The notes under the pieces are model-generated. The model had not been told where the DNA came from. It did no database searches and was given only the letters and a program-made list of their open reading frames with translations. The position numbers and the translations under genes are program-made. A DNA stretch of 64,000 nucleotides from Lytechinus variegatus (taxonomy: Eukaryota; Echinodermata; Echinoidea; Temnopleuroida; Toxopneustidae). The stretch covers positions 21,086,406 through 21,150,405 of the forward strand of contig NC_054748.1 in the NCBI RefSeq assembly GCF_018143015.1, given 5' to 3'. Shown here piece after piece: positions 25,401-36,011 of this stretch; the first letter of the stretch is position 1; each line of letters opens with the position of its first letter.

Positions 25401-28151
25401 ATTTCAACACTTTTTGAAATATTTTTTTTGGTTCCAGCTTCTGCTTGATTCCTGCTGATACCGAATAATTGTGATGGGGGCTTTAGTAACGCATACACAA
25501 ATTGTAACATGTATACAATTGTGTATACAGCACATGCAATGCCAATGCAGATAAAAACATGTACATGTAGACATTTTTTCAGCCTGGGCTAATTTTTGCA
25601 ACCTACATGTACTGCCTCAACTTTTATGCTACACTGCATAGCTGTAACATTACAAAGAATGTCCGGGTGATATAGTCCCAAGCCCCTACATAATTATTTT
25701 CCTGCATGGTGTTCAGTACCATGAAGCCTCATCTTTCTTGTACATGTAGGGAAACAACTTTTTTTTACAATATACATGTAAATAGATATTTAAAGGTCAA
25801 GTCCATCCCAGAAAATTGTCGATTTGAATCGATAGAGAGAACGCTGCAAATTACATCGAAATTGGATGTAAAATAAGAAAGTTATGTCATTTTTAAGCTT
25901 CACTTATTTTTCACAAAACAGTTAAATGCACAACTCAGCGATATGCAAATGAGAGTCGATGATGTCCATCACTCACTATTCCTTTTGTTTTTTATTGTTT
26001 GAATAATACAATATTTCAATTTTTACAGATTTGACAATAAGGGCCAACTTAATTTAACCCTTAACTGTTCAGATAATGGTAATTCCACATGTTCAGGGAG
26101 AAATAAACTTTGTTTCACAAGGAGGAGAAAATTAGAATATTTCATATTTCTCATAATAAAATACATAAGAAATAGTGAGTGGATGACGTCATCAGTCTGC
26201 CAATTTGCAAACCGACCAGGATGTGCATATAACTGTTTTGTGAAATTAAGCGAAACTTTAAAATAACTTTCTTATTTTACATCCGATTTTGATGAAATTT
26301 TCAGTGTCTTGCTTGTTGGATTTTTCTCCCTTTTTTCAAATTAACTTTTTGTTAGGGTGGACTTGTCCTTTAACTGACCAGTCACTGCCTAGGCTGAAAC
26401 TTTGATAAAACAATTGATCTTTACACGAGACAAGCTTTATAAAACGTAATGTTCTGGGGCCTTCTGTACATGAGTCATTTCAGCCTGCCCATTCAGATGT
26501 ACAGTGGTGCTAAAATGTTAGTAAACCCCACCAGAAAATAAACATAGTATTTAAAGGACAAGTCCACCCCAACAAAAACTTGATTTGAATAAAAAGAGAA
26601 AAATTCAACAAGCATAACACTCAAAATTTCGTCAAAATCGGATGTAAAATAAGAAAGTCATGACATTTTAAAGTTTCGCTTACATGTATTTTTACAAAAC
26701 AGTTATATGAACGAGCCAGTTACATCCAAATGAGAGAGTTGATGATGTCACTCACTCACTATTTCTTTTGTTTTTTATTGTTTGAAATATGAAATATTTT
26801 GATTTTCTCGTCACTGTCATGTGAAATGAAGTTTCATTCCTCCCTCAACACATGAAATTCCATTATCTTAACATCTTGTGCGTCAGGCAAGGAGGTCCTA
26901 ATCATCAAATTTGTAAAAATTGAAATATTGTATAATTCAAACAATAAAAAACAAAAGAAATAGTGAGTGAGTGACATCATCGACTCTCTCATTTGGATGT
27001 AACTGGCTCGTTCATATAACTATTTTGTTAAAAATAAGCGAAACTTTGAAATGTCATAACTTTCTTATTTTACATCTGATTTGATGAAATTTCTGCATTG
27101 TGCTTGTCTGATTTTCTCTATTGATTCAAATCAACATTTTTCTGAGGTGGACTTGACCTTTAAAAAGTGTTCCAATAATGCCATCTTTAGTTATGAAGTC
27201 AGCCTGTCAGGTGATGAAATATTACCATCTATATTCAATAGTTTGTTTCTCTGGGCTCGCCAGACACTGCAACGTTGTTGTCTACTTCGAACACACAGCA
27301 TGAAGGAGTGTATTTTCAGAATGGGATTCACCAACTTTCACATACATGTACATGTCACTCCAATGAAGGGTTTGCAAAGGAGACTAGTGAGATTCCAGGA
27401 ACATTAACGCCATTTTCACTACCATCTTTAAAGAAGTTTACTGGAAACTACATGTAGTTTAACGTGTAATGAGAACGGTCAAAGCGATCTTTCAAACCTG
27501 TTCAGAAAACCACCTTGCGATGTACATGTAGTTTTGAAGATCGCCTTGCCTCGTTAAACTGGTTTTAGCGTGAAGACACAACTGGTTATTAGACAAGATA
27601 GAGAGTGGACGAAATGGTAATTACATGTAGATCATGTGGATATTGGACAAACTGATGGTAGACCAAATGATAGTAGATGATATTGTTATTGGTCTATAAA
27701 TTGGCGTTAGACCAACTGAAAATAAACCAATAATAGGGGCGCAACTAGACAGATATCTTAAGTCTCTGTTTCCTTGGTTGTTCCACCAGTTGATCAAGTC
27801 TTGCTTCACAACAACTGCTCCATGGAAACCTAAAAAGTAAAATAGTGTAAAGACTCTTCCGAACAGACAGATGTCAGCTGTATAGGTGGCACGCACCTAA
27901 TATGAAACAAACACATTTGTAAATCATTGAACTTACTTCCCATCCATGCACTTTGCAGCGTCATTTGCGTCCCTGTCGTCTAGGAACTCCACGAAGGCGA
28001 AACCAGGCGGGTTCCTGGCGATCCAGACATTGGTGATATGGCCATACTTCCCAAAGGCCTCTTCAATTTCGTGCTTTGCAGCTGAGCTCCCCAGGTCACC
28101 GACGTAGACCTTGCAATCAAGGGGACCCTTGTCTCTGTAATGGGACGTCAT
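16496..28151 (-). CDS. SRSF3: SR splicing factor, SRSF3/Rbp1-like (5 exons, 278 aa)
   Basis: A nuclear pre-mRNA splicing factor that binds exonic enhancers through one RRM and recruits partners through an RS domain. Exons in transcript order are 28151-27937, 24908-24738, 17826-17800, 17421-17278 and 16775-16496. The lengths 215, 171, 27, 144 and 280 sum to 837 nt with consistent phase 2 at every junction. The RRM spans about residues 13-84, with RNP2 KVYVGDL, the family signature [14 protein letters not shown] containing RNP1, and [15 protein letters not shown] linker with eight consecutive glycines follows (about 100-125), then an RS domain from about 129 with SPRRRSPS repeats in exon 4 and [11 protein letters not shown]-type repeats in exon 5. 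No CCHC zinc knuckle is present, so it is SRSF3/Rbp1-like rather than SRSF7-like, though the RS region is longer than in vertebrate SRSF3 (164 aa). The 6.9-kb intron between exons 2 and 3 is packed with transposons. Confidence 0.92.
18830..19400. repeat. 57-bp minisatellite inside SR-factor intron 2
   Basis: The core unit of 57 bp begins GATGTTTGGGCCAGATGTGG and recurs nearly perfectly at about 18930-19070, with degenerate units on both sides. Because 57 is divisible by three, long frames stay open on both strands (141 codons plus, 185 codons minus). These are not thought to be genes. Confidence 0.85.
20110..20394. repeat. Left part of a 155-190-bp tandem-repeat array
   Basis: Contains 'cagcagtgctgactttgaaa' and units with 'ttcactgacc...atgacctttgaccc'. 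The array is interrupted by the hAT element 20395-22932 and resumes at 22933. Confidence 0.7.
20460..21220 (+). repeat. Purine-rich (GA/AAAG) low-complexity tract, about 750 nt
   Basis: The plus strand is overwhelmingly A and G for about 750 nt, in GAAAGAAAG/GGAAAGAG-like runs with few pyrimidines. It lies within the hAT element. The minus-strand frame ([10 protein letters not shown]-type) is a composition artefact. Confidence 0.9.
21245..22332. mobile_element. Element with short inverted ends and internal tandem repeats
   Basis: Begins GTCTCACCTGC and ends GCAGGTGAGAC. Inside are five units of about 155-190 bp marked by 'ttcattgacc' at about 21419, 21582, 21735, 21898 and 22090, each followed by 'atgacctttgacctt' and 'tgttcagtgatacttgatta'. 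A (CCG)n patch precedes the right end. The repeats belong to the same family as the array outside the hAT element. Confidence 0.7.
22933..23220. repeat. Right part of the interrupted tandem array
   Basis: Resumes with TTTGACCCTGGTCATGTAAC and further 'aggatgttca...atacttgatt' units. With 20110-20394 it makes one array if the hAT element is removed. Confidence 0.7.
24226..24555. mobile_element. Foldback element, about 100-bp arms
   Basis: The left arm has TTGAACCCATGATTTATGCA and 'gatgagcgtttttgtcaca'; the right arm has the complement, TGCATAAACCATGGGTTCAA and 'tgtgacaaaagtgcgc'. It ends about 180 bp from the SR-factor exon 2 on its 3' side. No coding sequence. Confidence 0.65.
25049..25485. 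mobile_element. MITE with TAAAGCCCCCATCACA ends
   Basis: The left end TAAAGCCCCCATCACATTTA and the right end AATTGTGATGGGGGCTTTA are inverted repeats; 'aagcagaatt' and its complement lie further in. It sits in SR-factor intron 1, about 140 bp upstream of exon 2 in transcript sense. Confidence 0.7.
25794..26369. mobile_element. TTAA-type MITE, AGGTCAAGTCC ends
   Basis: TTAA at 25790-25793 and 26370-26373 flanks AGGTCAAGTCCATCCC... and ...GGGTGGACTTGTCCT. The arms include 'ggatgtaaaataagaaagtt' and its complement. Same family as 26555-27159. Confidence 0.8.
26555..27159. mobile_element. TTAA-type MITE, AGGACAAGTCC ends
   Basis: TTAA at 26551-26554 and 27160-27163 flanks AGGACAAGTCCACCCC... 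and ...GGTGGACTTGACCT. The arms exceed 100 bp and include 'gatgtaactggctcgttcat'. No coding sequence. Confidence 0.8.
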
Positions 28152-28268
28152 GTTATTCCGCTGCTTCTACAGATGGTAGCTGGAGATCTGCTCCTATTCT
28201 GCCACTGAAAACTTTGGAAAAGAGGAAAGTAAAAAATACATGTAACACTGAAGATTTTTTCTATTTAA

Positions 28269-28758
28269 AGGGGAAGTTCACCCTGACAAAAAGTTTATTG
28301 TAAAAATAGCAGAAAATAATATAAAATATTGCCGAAGGTTTGAGAAAAATTCATCAGTTAATTAAAGTTATTAGAATTTCAATTATTTGATTTGTGACGT
28401 CATATGCGAGCAGCATTCCTACATAGCGAATGGTAAAAAAATCAATGAGATGTAATTTTTTCAGAATAGTTTCACTGTACCTTTGGTATATCAATAGACA
28501 AATCATTTCACACCCGATCATGATATATAACTGTCACATTTGGAAAAATTAAGTCATCAGGAACAATACAAAATTTGAAATTCATGCATTTTATAATACA
28601 AAACACATGGGACAGCTGCTCGTTTATGACGTCACAAATCCAAAACTTTGAACTCTAATAACTTTCTTACTCTTTAGAGATTTTCCTCAAAACTTCAATA
28701 TTTTTTACTATTTTTCTGCTATCTTGCAAGAAATTTTTCTTCAGGATGAACTTCCTCT
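28269..28758. mobile_element. TTAA-type MITE, AGGGGAAGTTC ends
   Basis: TTAA at 28265-28268 and 28759-28762 flanks AGGGGAAGTTCACCCTG... and ...CAGGATGAACTTCCTCT. It lies 118 bp upstream of the SR-factor start codon (minus strand), so it may sit in the promoter or 5' UTR region. Confidence 0.75.
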
Positions 28759-29452
28759 TTAACTCTGCATAGAATTTGAACTGTTTGTTTCTCTATTTTC
28801 ACCTTTGCTCCTTGAGCATAAAATGGATTTGGCGCAATGGAAATCACATTTATTAATATTAGGGAAGTCATATTTATTAATATTACGGAGATCGCTATAC
28901 CAAAAGCTTGGGTATCTGTTATATTGGTTGTTCCGCTGAACTCCGTTGGCTCAACTCACCAATTACAGAGACCTAACTTCGACCTTGATCAGTACAGGGA
29001 CTCAATGGAAGAAATAGAAAAGTAAAAAAAAAATAATAAAAAAAACTGAAATCTATAGCAATATCAATCTCTTCTTCTTCTTCTGGAAACAGTACAGTCC
29101 ACCGTCTGGTGTATTGTCGTACTGGTGAAGTGCAGCGTGCACTTCATTAAATACCATAGTAACCTATTAAGAGCACCGTAATGATATACATTTGGCTAAT
29201 TTTTTACCCTTTTTTCCTGCCTTGAAACTGGTTTATGATCAATTTCTTCATGAGATTCCAATTGTTCGTTCCCGTTTTGGTGCATTTCAGACAAAAACGT
29301 ACTATACTACTAATATTACTAACTACATGTATTTGTGAACTTTTAGCTAATAAAAAGCATTTAGATAAAATCTAATAAATTGTATTTATTAGCTAAAAAA
29401 GTCCAGGTCCCTGCCGGTACTCGCATGATGAGGTATGCCCTGATTGAAATCC

Positions 29453-30331
29453 AGAGCTACCAAGTCTCACGCATTGTGCGTGAGACTCATGCATTCAGGG
29501 TCCGTCTCACGATCTCACACATGGCACCCATTTTTCTCACGCATCGGGACCCGACAGAAAAAAAAGAAGAAAAAGTAGCATTATTCGCCAGATTATACGA
29601 CTGGCCGACCGCCTTCGCGTCTAGCCCTGCACGCGAGATCTCGAGACGAATCGAGAGTGCAGTCAGCGCACAGCTAGTACCACGATACGACGAATCGCGT
29701 GCGTGCATCGCATGGTTTTGAAGCCCATATCTCATGCGCGCGCGCCTTTTTGCAACGTATAGTGAGTGATTGTATTACCGAACGCGTGCATCGTATGCGT
29801 CAGAAAATAATTTCATTCGCTCAAAAGTTGGCAACATCCTTCCAAAGGGAACTTGAATAGAAAGATGATGAAAATGGTCAAAAACACATTTTCAAAAATA
29901 ATAAAATATAGTCAAAATATTCATCAGCGATCTTGTTGTTTTCTCAATTTTTCTCATAGAAAACACACGTTCGGTAATACGATACCTTTTTCAAGTGACC
30001 AAAATATTTCACATGCGAAGAGGGGTCCGATTTGAAGCTAATATTATTGAAATGAAAAACGATTTCGGCAAATTTTTTACATATTTAATTTATATTTTGT
30101 TGGTAATTGTCAATGATTGTGCATTTATGGTGGTACTAGTTAGGTGAATTTTATGACAATAATGTGTTTGATATGATTGAATTCATGAAAAGTGTTCGGT
30201 AATACAATCCACTACCATACGAGTGTGTAAGTACTGGCCGCGCGCCGCGCGCGCACAGAGACGTCGAGTCATGAAAATCTCACGGCGTGAGTCACGCATA
30301 GGCCTAACATTTTTTTGAACTTGGCATCTCT
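29453..30331. mobile_element. hAT-like element (879 bp)
   Basis: The ends AGAGCTACCAAGT and ACTTGGCATCTCT are imperfect inverted repeats. The flanking octamers TGAAATCC and GGAAATCC differ at one base. CG-rich 'ctcacgcattgtgcgtgaga' near the left and 'cacggcgtgagtcacgca' near the right act like subterminal repeats. No transposase was recognised. Confidence 0.55.
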
Positions 30332-30339
30332 GGAAATCC

Positions 30340-32800
30340 TGTAAAAAAGTGAGAATTCATCACAAGTTACAATGAATGTAAAAATATTACATGTAACTTG
30401 TTCATCATAATCATTTTGGTGACCAGTTCTGAAACACAGGGTTGCTTTTGCTGGTGACTTTTTTTTACTTACAATCAACATTTTCATTTGTTCTACATTC
30501 ATCATGGAAACGTGATTATCTCAATTCGCTCGCGTGCATAAGAAAACGCACGCAATTGATTTCTAAATGGCCATTCTCATTATTCAGGACACGCAAGAAA
30601 AAAAAAGAGGCACGCCACATTTCGCACAAACTACAGTGTCATTCACGTTAATTTCACATTTGTTCCCGAACAAAAACGATCAAAAAATATAACAGATTCA
30701 TAAGAATAAACCGACAATGGTTGAATAGAAATAATGTCAAAAAACAAGGCAAAATTTGGCCCATATTTACCAGGACTTAGCTTCCGTCCGTCCAGACGCT
30801 TTCTTGTTAAAAAAGAACAATAGAAATTTCGTGATTGATGTCTAGCGCCCTCAATCGATAGATGTACTTCTTGGGCCTGGGAGTTTCCCCCATTTATGCA
30901 TTTCCCCATTTATTTTCTATTTTTCATTTTCCTACTATTTTGAGTAGGGGGACACTTCCCCCCCCCCCGGGATTTCCACCCATGGGTACTAAATATAGTT
31001 TTTTACACTAAATTTGTGTCTTTAAATTTGTTGTCTTGTGCAGACCAGCAGGTGCAGTATATCATTACATGTTCATATTATTAAGAGTACTAAGGATGAA
31101 GAAAGAACAGGTGTATAGAATGGATGTGGGTAGGGCAATGGAGAGAGAGAGGGAAGGTAAGAGAGAACGGGTCAAGAGGGAGAGGGACGGAGGGAAAGTG
31201 GGGGAAGAGAGGTTCATACAGAATAAACAATGTTGTGATGACATTTTAAAATTCTGCTATTTTTTTTTGTCATTTGCCCATAAGTTATATGTTGATGCAC
31301 AACTTTGTGATATATAATCATCTTAATGAGAGAGCCGGATTCACTCACAATATCTATCATATTTCATAGTGTATTTGTGTGAATTATACCTTGTATAATT
31401 CTTTGCAGTTTGGAACTCAGGGAGACTCTTTATTGAACCACAATAGGTTGCAAACAATGACAGCTCCTCATGTATTTGTCTCGCATTATAATGGGGAGAA
31501 AATAAGTATCAAGTCCTTTAAGAAGTCCTTTAAAACTCTCTTGTTCTAGGCAATTGCCTTCATTATATATATCATTCTGATTTTTGTTTGTATAAATATG
31601 TTAATTGCAATTGTGAGCGCTTTGGGCCATTTGGGAAAAGCACGTTATGAATATTGAGTATTATTATTATTATCATTATTAAGCTTAATATTTCTTTTTA
31701 TCCATATCAACCACCTAGAAAAAAATTAACTTTAGAATAAAAGAGAAAGGATATACCAAATTTTGTTCATCATCACCATCAAAGGAAGTAGACATAAAAA
31801 TAAAACAGGTCAAACATCATGTTACATATATATATATCTCAGAAGTTATTTTGTTTATTGAGTTAAATATATCTTTTTACATATAATATGCTAATATTGT
31901 CTCACATTCTTCTTTTAAAATCATTAAATATGTCCTAAGAAGATATTATGTTGAATAGACGTGTCTGTGTCTGCTCCTTAGGTTTATATTCCTTTAGTTG
32001 GTCTAATTGTTGTTGTTTTTTTTGGGGGGGAGGGGGGGTCTACCCTTCTTTTTGACTTGTGTTTCTCGTTTTGCAACTTAGTCTAAATCTCATTCAATCT
32101 GATGCCTAAAGGCAGACCAAAGAAATAGTGGCAGATGTTTTTGTGCATAACAATTACAAAAAAGCTGAAAAACAAATCTCGGCTTCTGTAAAAGCCCATA
32201 GTAGCTAAGTGAACGACTCGCTGAGCTTCTGTGGAAGCCCGTCGCACCCAAAGTGTTACAAAATGGGAAAACATAATGTTGGTCCCCAAAATTATACAAG
32301 TAAAATATAAGTTCTGACTTCTAAAATGAAGGGGGGGGCATTTTTCAAAAAAGAGCAGCCAAAATGAATATTTTCTTCTCAACAGAGGTGGCCCATCTCT
32401 GGGGTGGGGTAGGTTCCCCCCCCCCCCCCCCCCGGGCTTTTAACATGTGACATCATAAAGACTTGGATAAAATGTTATAAAACTAAACAAAGTTTCTTAT
32501 TGTACAACATCAGGCAGAAAGAAATTAATCTTAATAAGACAACGAACAATAAACTAATATTACATGTGAAAATAACATTTTGAAAAGCTGATAATTTCAC
32601 ACAATCCAGGATAAAATCACAAGCTTTCCAGTTAAAAGAAAACAGTATATTTGTAGAGAATCAAATAATTTTGCATCTGTCCCGATTACATGTACTCCTA
32701 TATCAATAATACTCACTCACTAGGTGCTGAAGTACTGAAAAGGCAGTATAAAAAGAAATAACACAATTAAAAGATTTAAAACATACTAAACCGAAGGATA
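30340..32800. other. Intergenic stretch without recognised gene
   Basis: Contains a short GA-rich patch (31130-31210), a tail-like 'gcgctttgggccatttggga' plus ATT repeats at about 31615-31680 (a SINE or LINE 3' end), and G/C runs. No reading frame resembles a known protein. Confidence 0.4.
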
Positions 32801-32808
32801 GTGATACA

Positions 32809-33319
32809 GGGCCCAGGTGCATAAAAGTTACTATTGTAGTAACTGCCATCCAATGGTAACTATCATGGACTCCTTGATTCTGATTGGCTATTCAGTGGAA
32901 GTGTCATGGTGTAGCAGTTCTGACACTCGCTTTGTAATCAGAGGGTCGTGTGTTCGAATCCCACCATGGCCTAGCGTCCTTTGGCAAGGCGTTAATCCAC
33001 ACTTTGCCACTCTCCACCGTGGTGTTAAATGGGTACCCGGTAGGATGTGAAAGCCTATATGTATGTAGTATGCCTAACAATTGAGTCTTGGAACTCTTGT
33101 TGGAATGCTCCCCAGGGAGTGGAGAAGGTGCATACATTGTATGCGGGCATGCAAGGATCCGATGACCAGGGTAATAATATATCTGTAAAGCGCTTAGAGA
33201 CGTCATTCCGATGTATTAAGTACTATATAAATGCGGAATATTATTATTCAGCATCGTTACCATGGTAGTTACCATCAGATGGCAAAGTTACCATAATAGT
33301 AACTTATGCGATGGGGCCC
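32809..33319. mobile_element. MITE interrupted by a SINE
   Basis: Inverted ends GGGCCCAGGTGCATAAAAG and ACTTATGCGATGGGGCCC continue inward with 'gttactattgtagtaact' / 'gttaccataatagtaact'. The internal SINE at 32896-33247 accounts for its length. A related, shorter copy lies at about 58528-58655. Confidence 0.7.
32896..33247 (+). mobile_element. tRNA-derived SINE
   Basis: tRNA-like head (ATGGTGTAGCAGTTCTGAC, box B GTGTTCGAATCCC), then GGGTACCCGGTAGGATGTGA, CTCCCCAGGGAGTGGAG, 'gtaaagcgcttagagacgtc' and a (ATT)n tail. ATTCAG appears on both sides as a likely TSD. Confidence 0.8.
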
Positions 33320-33415
33320 TGATTGGCTAACTCACTGTAATGTCATCTGCAATGCAGATGTCTTTGATAAAATATTTCCAGTGGCGTATCAAGCTGGATT
33401 GGATACAACACCATT

Positions 33416-33694
33416 GTGGGGGCGTCACGGTCTAATGGTTAAGACTCTCCTCGTTCAATGAGAAGGGCGTGGGTTCGATTCCAAGCCATGGCGTGTTTTC
33501 ATTCAGCAAGAAAGTTACCCATATTGTGCTGCACTCAACCCAGGTGAGGTAAATGGGTACCGGCAGGAAGTAATTCCTCAAAGAGCTGTGCACACCGGAA
33601 TCGGTAGTCTAGCTTAGCTGGGGTAATATAGGAGCGCCTTGAGCACCTAGCAAGGTGGATACGTGCGATATACAAATCATACATTATTATTTTA
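33416..33694 (+). mobile_element. tRNA-derived SINE, main family
   Basis: Head GTCACGGTCTAATGGTTAAG with box B GGGTTCGATTCC, body GCACTCAACCCAGGTGAGG and 'aaatgggtaccggcaggaag', tail 'gcgccttgagcacctagc' and ATT repeats. Same family as 13424-13674. Confidence 0.8.
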
Positions 33695-34924
33695 GGGGCC
33701 ATACTGCTTGTTCATAATTATTCAGCCCCTCAAAAACTATAGGCCCATATTCTGAACTCGTAATTGATTTACACTCTGTTTTAAAAGTTATGGCAGCCAA
33801 TTGTAGCACGTATCTCTAACAGTACAAGCACAATCTGTCAGCTCATTTGACACTCAAATCATGACTGGGAATAATTAGTTTCTCTTCATCATGATAACAC
33901 AAGGAAAAAGCCAAGTAAAGATAGAAACATATAACAAATATATTAATAATTTTGACATTTTAAATTCCCAAAGTTTTAACACAGATTTAGACCATGGCCT
34001 AAATTAAACCAAACTTAAGTACACAGGTCATTAGGTCTAAACCAGCTGAATCTGTGCCTGATTTCAATAGTAAAAACATCAATACATGTACGGTGATTTG
34101 GCTTATACATTGCACTTTCTCACACAGTAATACATGTACAGTGCAAATCGGTTAATTCACAATACGGTGCGCCATCTATTGGTTGCAGCGGGCAGGCCAA
34201 AATTCACAATGCCCAATGGGAAAAATTTGACATCTGTGTTGTGCGTGCTAGTACATGCATGTGATTATTCAGTGCTGGCCGACGCAGCTCGACCAGCCGG
34301 CAAATGCTCTTTACTACTTGGTCCAGAAGGTGGAAGAGAAATCTGCCTGCATATTTCTTTGCAAAATTTAGACCGTTTTTGGTGAATTCTTGCAATATGG
34401 TATTCACTTTTGAAGCATCAGTGTCATATTACAGTACCCTAGCACTGTGTGCTGCCTATCCTTTCATGTGATGTCAACCCGTGGATCCACCGAATTGACC
34501 CATATCAACTTACATTGTAACCAACCAACATAGAGGGCATATATCTCAAGTTTGCAAGCATTGAAATCTACTATAATAATTTGTATTGTACAACGCCTAC
34601 TTAGCTTGTTGTACGCGATCAAATGGGAGGCTGAATGTCACACATTCGTACCGTTGCACACAAGACGTACCATCCAAGACGTACCATCCAAAATGTACCA
34701 TTGCACGGTTTTAGGAGGTGACATCACAATGCGATTTCATTGAATAAGGTGATAATGCGCGTACAGCCCGCTGGCTAAATGTGCAATGCTGTCCAAGATC
34801 ATGTGCGCTTGTGGGCCCGGCTTGTGGGATTTTGCTTTTCGCTTTCAATATTTTTGCTCCCTTTTCATAGATTACTGGAGGGAAAAACTCTTTTTTTTCG
34901 CTAGATTCCGAGGCGTTGTACAAC

Positions 34925-35088
34925 ACAAATAGCGAATATTCTTATTCGTGCAATGGTGCGAGATTTCGCATTCGGTGAAAGAAAGAAACGCTCTATTCAA
35001 CTCGGCTAACGCCTCGTTGAATAGAGCATCTTTCTTTCACCTCATGCGAAATCTCTCACCATCGCACTAATGCCTATTCGCTATTTGT
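34925..35088. repeat. Imperfect palindrome with about 75-bp arms
   Basis: 'acaaatagcgaata...gagatttcgcat' on the left is matched by 'atgcgaaatctctcacc...tattcgctatttgt' on the right, around 'gaaagaaacgctctattcaa' and its complement. Another inverted pair (TTGTACAACGCC near 34587, GGCGTTGTACAAC near 34912) lies just outside. It may be a foldback element. Confidence 0.7.
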
Positions 35089-35199
35089 ATATTGATATAC
35101 TATCAAGAACAATGGGTGATTGGTGTTGGCATTGGTGTCGGAATATGGATTGCTTCCCCTAGGTCCAAAAATTACTCTTGAGTTTGGAAAACTGATCCA

Positions 35200-35358
35200 G
35201 GGGAGCGTTTCATCAATATTTTCATCCGACAAGTTGTCAGATCTGACATCTTTCCATGATTTTGATTGGCTGAGAGGCACTGTTCCTATGGTAACTGTCG
35301 GATAAAATGGGACTTGTCGGATAAAACGTCCAACAAGTCCTTTCATGAAATGCCCCCC
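35200..35358 (-). mobile_element. Short MITE of the GCGTTTCATGAAA family, copy 2
   Basis: Runs from GGGGAGCGTTTCATCAATAT to CCTTTCATGAAATGCCCC, inverted relative to 11397-11556 and closely similar to it. Confidence 0.7.
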
Positions 35359-35849
35359 AGATTACACTATTGACACCTCAACAACTAGTGAGTGACTTTT
35401 CAGGACCATCTTCATTTTATGTTTGGTGTTATACTCATGTTAAAATTGACCTAACACCAACACCAAAAGGTCAACACTGAACTTGAAATCACTCAATAGA
35501 TATGCAAAAGATCGAGATACATCATTTATTTAAATACCACCTTGAAAAAAAGGGCACAAATAAAAATCGACCATTGGGTGCATTCAGCTACACTTTCAGG
35601 AGTTGGTTTATCAATCTACCTCTGTACGCTCTGGAGAAAGAGACCCCAACCTTTGGTAAATATTTAAATATTTCAGGGCACATACAATCCAATTAATCTA
35701 TTATCTTCACTAAAAAGCATGCAGAGAACGGCATCACTAGACCTAAATGTCAATGCTTCCTCATCTGAGGATGCCACGAGTGAAAGACACCATTCTCTGA
35801 AAGAGATTATGAGACTTCTGAATTCATTTCATTCCTTACATGCAAGGAC

Positions 35850-35975
35850 GGAGCTTAGACCAGCCTTGAGGCCCCATTTTGCCGGCTTTGGCCTTGGGCC
35901 GAGTAACATGTACAAAGTCTATGGGAAAAGAGTTTTCCAGCTGCCTCATGACTCAGAACTCCGGCCTCAACTCCA
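35850..35975 (+). repeat. Interspersed repeat shared with 62505-62605
   Basis: 'catgtacaaagtctatggga' with nearby 'ggccttg' words matches the complement of 'tcccatagactttatacatg' at about 62535. The border is unclear. It lies just beyond the TMEM183 stop codon, within its probable 3' UTR. Confidence 0.45.
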
Positions 35976-36011
35976 TTCCAGCTTGCTTGAAAGCTAATCC
36001 AAGGCATTAAC

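Noticed and set aside
35719-35997. 92-codon plus-strand frame
   Set aside because: No recognisable similarity; it overlaps an interspersed repeat next to the TMEM183 3' end.
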